A stretch of 64,000 nt of DNA, taken from positions 248,001 to 312,000 of the forward strand of contig JAVYIG010000314.1 in NCBI GenBank assembly GCA_035222895.1. Direction: 5' to 3'. Source of the DNA: Strongylocentrotus droebachiensis. Lineage: Eukaryota > Echinodermata > Echinoidea > Camarodonta > Strongylocentrotidae. A program made the translations under genes and the position numbers. A model generated the notes under the pieces. That model was not told the DNA's origin. It saw only the letters and a list, made by a program, of their open reading frames with translations, and did not search any database. How positions within the stretch are numbered: position 1 is the first letter of the stretch; each line of letters begins with the position of its first letter. This document shows positions 34,772 to 64,000 of the stretch, one piece after another.

Positions 34772-35780
34772 AGATGTTCAGCTGCTAAGGCCACTGACTG
34801 GATGAAAGCTAATCAACAATTTTTCTAAACTCATATTTGATGTTTCTTCTACTCGTAGAATTTCATTGGAAGATCAAAAGTTTGTTATTCAATGTCTTAT
34901 TACAATAGTTTGTGCTTATTAGGATAATGAAAGCATTCAATGATTTGGGTTTAATATAACCATCACACACTATACAACGCCTTAGATTCCAAACAATCGA
35001 ACCCCATTTCATTTTTTCTTGAGTAACAGTAATCATCAATCTGGCATAGTTCAGGTCCATTTTGGTCAGTGGTTGATATACTGCATTGAACACAAATTCA
35101 GCACTTCATAGATATTCCACAAGACATTAATTGTATGACGTTCACACATCTATGTGGACAACTACTCCATATAATTTAAAAGAGAGTGATGAGAAAGAGA
35201 TCGAGGAGAGAAATAGTATCTACATTAAATACATAATCATCACTATAATCATTACTAAATGCCTTGTGAACACGCGTTTCAACAAAATTGTTATGTGATG
35301 TTGAAATTAGTCTCTTGTTTAGCTCAATGGTTTCAACTCATTCTCAAAATAAAAACAATCCCTCAATGATTGAAAGTTAAATGCAAACCAATGGAAACTT
35401 TTTGTTGAGATGACGTTTTTCCCGGACTAACATATACAAAATAAAATTTAATGATCTAGCAACAGATCAGTTAACAAGATTTTTCAATGCCTGAAATGAT
35501 TTACGAAAGTTTTGAATTAATTTCAAAGCTACCTATGGTTAAGACGTAAGCTTGAGGACACAGCGGATAGAAAACTGGGCCAGTACGTTTGTTGTAACAT
35601 GATCTTTTCCGTGATTTCTCATTAGATTTGTTGCAATGAGCAACTGCTTGCAACCTTGATGTCACAGTAATTCTTCATTGTTGATATTTCTGGGCTAGCT
35701 TTCTAGATGATGCTCTTTCCTTAGGTGATTCTCTGATTTCTTAACTTGACCATGGATCCTCTCTCTCTGACCTCTGACAC

Positions 35781-59813
<24,033 letters not shown>

Positions 59814-59815
59814 CC

Positions 59816-61241
59816 CTACAAAACAAAAGAAAAGGAAAAGCACAGAATGAGACCAAGGCAACAAGCTTAGATTAACTCTAAGTTTGAAAGACGTCTGGCC
59901 AAAAGGTCACATCTACCAAGTGTTTACTTGATGCAGGTTCGGCATCCTTTTCTGCTGCATTATTCTCTGTACAAATTCCCCCTCCCCTTTTTTTTAGGTC
60001 TCATAAACACAGAGCTGTCAGTTGGAGAAGGACTGGCTTGTGTTGGTAAAATGTAATCTCTGATCATACATGTAAACTAAGAATGACAATTATGATGATG
60101 TTGATGATAATGATGAAGAACATCATCATCATCACTATAGTAAAGAGAAATCACCAATTAGTTGAATTAGTTGAATTGTATAGCCCATTTTATTTGGAGG
60201 CCTTTTCCCCATCCTCTATTGACAGAACCTTTCACCAAGTTTTTTTGGTTCCCTGTTCTACCATTTAGAATAACAATAACCATTTTCTTTGTTTCTTCAT
60301 TTTTTACAAAAGGTACATGTATCACCAGACACCTTGACACAACCTGATGACAAACAGGTTTGAAATGGTATAATATCTTTTACAAAATGAATAGGCTTTC
60401 GTTAAAGCTAACAGATGAAAAACAAAAGGCTAGTAGTCGGTGCAAACGGGAAATTTGATGTTGTTGCCGTTTTTTTCTTCTTTTTGTCTGCTGCTAGCCC
60501 GAGTCTCTGAAGTGAGAGACTGTCTCTTAAATGCGAGAAGGCCTACAAATTAGTTGTACACCTCTACTGCCAATATCCAGTACTGGATGTTTAGGTTATG
60601 CATATAAACCTAAAATGTATGGCTTGAGTGCCCATGTCTTCGCATATAAATTGTAACTGCCGGTTTCTGATTAATAAAAAAAAATGTAACAACACAAAAT
60701 ATCCGTATTCATTAAAAAAAATGAGAAGAATCTAGTGAAAATCCTTTTTATCCACAAGCGTCACAACACTATCTTTCACGAATTAAATCCTAAACTGCAT
60801 GTAAAATGAATGAGTGAGCAGACAAGGGAATCTTTACTTTTGCTTTGGCAAAATGACACCGATGTCCTTTCTTGTGAAAATGACATTACTTACTCTAAGA
60901 AATAAGGTGTTGAAAGCATAATTAAATTTAAGGGAAATACAATAACAATTCTTGCCATTTTCAAGTGAATAGTTTTGTTGTGCAGAAATTTATAGGCCCC
61001 CTTCATACTCTTAGTCATACAGTTGATTTTCTGTTTGGATATCTAATGTTACACTAACTTCAGTTACACCACTAATTTTTAATGAACATATCAGCTTTTT
61101 GTTCATTTAACATGAACAAAATATTTAAAAAATGATATCTCTTACATTACTTAAAAGTTTAATTAAAGTAAGCCCTAGTCCTAGATGACCAGTCACCAAT
61201 ATAAAGTTAGATCCAACTCCAATATTATATTTCGTATATGA
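59816..61241. other. Region upstream of the first visible Argonaute exon
   Basis: No coding exon was recognised. This should contain Argonaute 5' UTR exon(s), intron sequence and possibly the promoter, but nothing identifies a start site. A short GAT-rich microsatellite is at about 60085-60140. Confidence 0.4.
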
Positions 61242-64000
61242 AATACAACTACTTGGGGATTTAAAAATATCCCTGACGTCTCTACTAAACCTTCTGTCAA
61301 TACACCCCACGCATCCGAACAGCATGGTCGAAGATTCGATCAGGGAGCAGCACCTACGAATCATGCAATTAACAGAATCAAGCCTTCGGCTTCTACCTCC
61401 TCAGAGGAGGTAAGCTCTACTTACATGTACATCTGTTCTCTCAATACCCGTGGGTTTAAGTCGAATGAAGCCTTCATCCATCAACTGTTAAAGCAAGCAC
61501 ATATTTTTCTTGTTCAGGAGCATTGGGTCCATGAAGGGGAGCTTGGATACTTAAGTAATGTACACCAGGGATTCCATACATTTTCCAAAGCCCATGATCC
61601 AATACAGTCACTTCCAGTCAGGAGAGGTAGAGGAGGTGTGGCCACATTTATCAGCAAGTCATTCCCGTGCTCATCCAAGCCCATCCCTACACTTTCCCAA
61701 AGGCTGCTTTGCGTCCAACTGCTTTTTGCAAAACAAGAGGTCCTGGTCTTCAACTGTTACATGCCTTGTGACGTTACCTCAGAAGCTCTGGCTGAATATC
61801 AGGCCATCTTAGAGGAAATCTTGTGCATCATCCAACAGAATCATTCTGACACCTTTGTTATAGGTGGTGATTTTAACGTTGATCTACTCAATAAGGAGCG
61901 AAAGAAAAGAGCTAGGAACATCCTTGATGCTTTTATCACTGACAATGAGTTTTCCTGTCTATCTAAGATCTTGGGAGTTCAGGATGATTACACCTTTCAA
62001 AGTGATGATGGCACTAAGCAGTCCAACATAGACACATTCTTGACCCATGTCCTGATGGCTGATGACTTCTCCAACCTTGAGATCCTCTACAATGAGCCAC
62101 TGAATCAATCAGATCACTTTCCCATCATGGTCACCTGGAATCTCCCACATCCCTGTGCTGCCCAGGAAAGGACCAAACACACAATGCTGAGCCAACCACT
62201 GTGTCGTCCAAGAGTCAAGTGGAAGGAGGTGTCCAAGCAGGTGATCATAGAACGCTACACGGAACCTCTTGAGAAAGCCTCCGAATCAATCCTGGCCACC
62301 CTTGCTAGTGTAATGCCTGATGAGAATCTCTTGGACTCAGTCACAACCAGCTTACAGTCAATTCTCGTTGTAACTTCGATGAGCCTACCATACTCAAAAG
62401 GGAAAAGCAGAGGCAAGGGTAAGGCTGAGTGGAATCCAGAGGTGGATGAGTGCTATCAGAGGTACCTTAACGTGTGGAGGAACTGGAGAGAGACAGGAGA
62501 AGACAAGAGCAGTCAAATAGGGATGTTAGCTGCCAAGCTAAAGAAAGCTTTCCGTGCCAAGCTGCGGCAGTCAAAAGCCGCCTGCAGAAACGGACTTCTC
62601 TCAAGGATTGAGGAGGCCCATGAACACAGTGACAGGCTGTTCTACACGCTAGTGAAAGGCAGAAGACCAAAAGCAGATGTGCAGCAGCTTAACCTTGGAG
62701 GTCATTGCTTTTCAGGATCGGATATCATCCAGGGCTGGACTCAACATTTCCAAGATCTTTCCACACCCACTGACTACAGGGCAGCACAAGCTCCCAATCC
62801 AACACACCCTGAAAGTCAACTCTCCCATGGGTTAGAACCCCTCTTCACATCAAAGGAGCTGTGCTCTGCCATCTCTTCCTTAAAACCCGGCAAGGCGAGT
62901 GGACCTGACAACATCTCTCCTGAACACCTATTGTACGCTGGTCGCAATACCAGGATTCTCATCCTTGTCTTGATGAATTTGATGGTTCATTTGAAACATA
63001 TTCCTCCTAGCCTTAAGGATGGTCTTGTGATCCCTCTTCACAAAGGCGGGGACAAGGATCCATCTGTCCCAGGTAACTATAGAGGCATCACACTCACCCC
63101 TGTCCTGAGCAAGTTGCTGGAGCTGTTGATCAAACCTAAACTCACCCAGCACCTACAAGAGCACCAAATACCAGACCCACTCCAATTTGGCTTCCAGCAG
63201 GGAAGATCCTGTACTCTAACAGGAAAAGCCTTGGACCTTGTGATTGAAATCTACAAGCTCTCTAACCAACCGCTATACCTTGCCATGCTTGATGCTCAAA
63301 AAGCATTTGACAGGGTTTGGCAGGAAGGTCTCCTGGCAAAGATAGCAGCAACACACCCGTCCCCAGCTCTGCTGCATACCATTGCAGAATTCTACAACAG
63401 CTGCTCAAGCAAGGTGTTTTGGGACCATTCTGTAGGACCCTCTTTTCGTGTGCTGCAAGGAGTGAGGCAAGGAGGTGTTTTATCTCCCACGCTCTACACT
63501 CTCTACATTGATGACCTCATCAAGCTCCTGAGAGAATGCCATCTAGGTTGCTCAATCAGGAACCTCTACGTAGGTGTCATAGCATTTGCTGATGATATTG
63601 CTCTTCTTAGTAACGACCCAACAGAGCTCCAACAAATGCTTAACATCACATTCCAGTACACCCAAGAATGGAGGTACAAGATTAACCCCACTAAGAGTGC
63701 CGTCATCGTGCTGAACCAACATCGTACAATCAGCGGACATTCCTGGCATATCGATGGCGAGCCAATAGATGAGGTATCCTCCTACAAGCACCTTGGTATA
63801 ACCAGGACATGTGACCCTCAACATGATTATGCTGCAGATACGATCACCAAAGGTTACAGAGCCTTTTATGCCCTAGTTGGAACCTCTCCACTCGGAGCAA
63901 GGGTTGTACCTCACATCGCGGCAAAGCTCTGGACAATTTTCTGTGTGCCACGGATGCTGTATGGCTGCTCCAGTGTACCTTTCTCCAAAGCAATGTTGAA
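61242..64000 (+). mobile_element. APE-type LINE, ORF2 open to the window edge
   Basis: One frame is open without a stop from 61242 to the right edge (about 919 codons; first in-frame ATG at 61425). The endonuclease has SLNTRGF, LVQEHW, IGGDFNVD, SNIDTF and QSDHFPI. The reverse transcriptase follows with DNISPEHL, YRGITLTPVLSKLLE, LDAQKAFDRVW, LQGVRQGGVLSPTLY and the active site FADDIALL. All key residues are intact, suggesting a young and possibly active copy. The clade is not settled; it lies in the broad APE-endonuclease LINE group. The 5' end is uncertain and no ORF1 is seen. The C-terminal part and 3' end lie beyond the window. It lies upstream of Argonaute on the opposite strand. Confidence 0.9.

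Larger units (their letters stand above)
26104..35780. other. Gene-poor 9.7 kb between convergent rpl19 and Argonaute
   Basis: No coding exon, tRNA or rRNA could be supported on either strand. The sequence is AT-rich and mostly looks single-copy, with three foldback elements (listed separately) and a T16-G14 homopolymer junction at 29801-29830. It lies directly 3' of the Argonaute stop codon, so some or much of it could be a long Argonaute 3' UTR, as vertebrate AGO genes have. AATAAA on the minus strand near 26330 would be a very distal end. This is inference. Confidence 0.4.

Overview
The window looks like nuclear DNA of a marine deuterostome, most likely an echinoderm such as a sea urchin. 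The reasons are intron-rich animal genes of the deuterostome type, a dense crop of short foldback DNA elements, tRNA-derived SINEs ending in ATT repeats, and very frequent short ACATGTA motifs. Placement below phylum level is inference. Three host genes can be read exon by exon with frames that close exactly: ccdc43 (minus, 14684-20526, 5 exons, 229 residues), rpl19 (plus, 20914-25299, 5 exons, 198 residues) and an Argonaute of the AGO1-4 clade (minus, 35781-59813, 20 coding exons plus alternatives, 934 residues).

Layout. 1-1800 is a tandem repeat of about 155 bp interrupted by a TTAA-flanked element. 2010-3780 (minus) is a decayed Helitron fragment joining a PIF1-like helicase to an AP-type endonuclease. 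6067-8243 (minus) holds two retrovirus-like fossils, a BEL/Pao gag piece beside a Gypsy pol piece. 8300-14680 is non-coding with a few short elements and the likely ccdc43 3' end. ccdc43 and rpl19 are divergent and share a promoter region of about 360 bp. Two oppositely oriented copies of one terminal-inverted-repeat element lie on either side of it, in the first intron of each gene. 25.7-35.8 kb has no recognisable gene and may be largely Argonaute 3' UTR or intergenic. 35.8-59.8 kb is Argonaute. From 61242 to the right edge is a LINE with an open endonuclease-reverse transcriptase frame.

The most interesting part is Argonaute. The exon that carries the first catalytic aspartate of the slicer site exists as two tandem 91-bp versions (45625-45715 and 45814-45904). 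Both have good splice sites, both keep the GADVTHP motif, and including both would shift the frame, so they look mutually exclusive. A 24-nt in-frame candidate microexon (38793-38816) would lengthen the C-terminal serine-rich loop that is a phosphorylation cluster in human AGO2. A second notable signal is in ccdc43: its last two introns both look like minor-spliceosome (U12) introns, one of them with AT-AC ends.

The genes do not form a pathway, apart from rpl19 (ribosome) and ccdc43 sharing a promoter. The long foldback elements inside introns could make hairpin RNA, a possible but unproven link to the Argonaute pathway.
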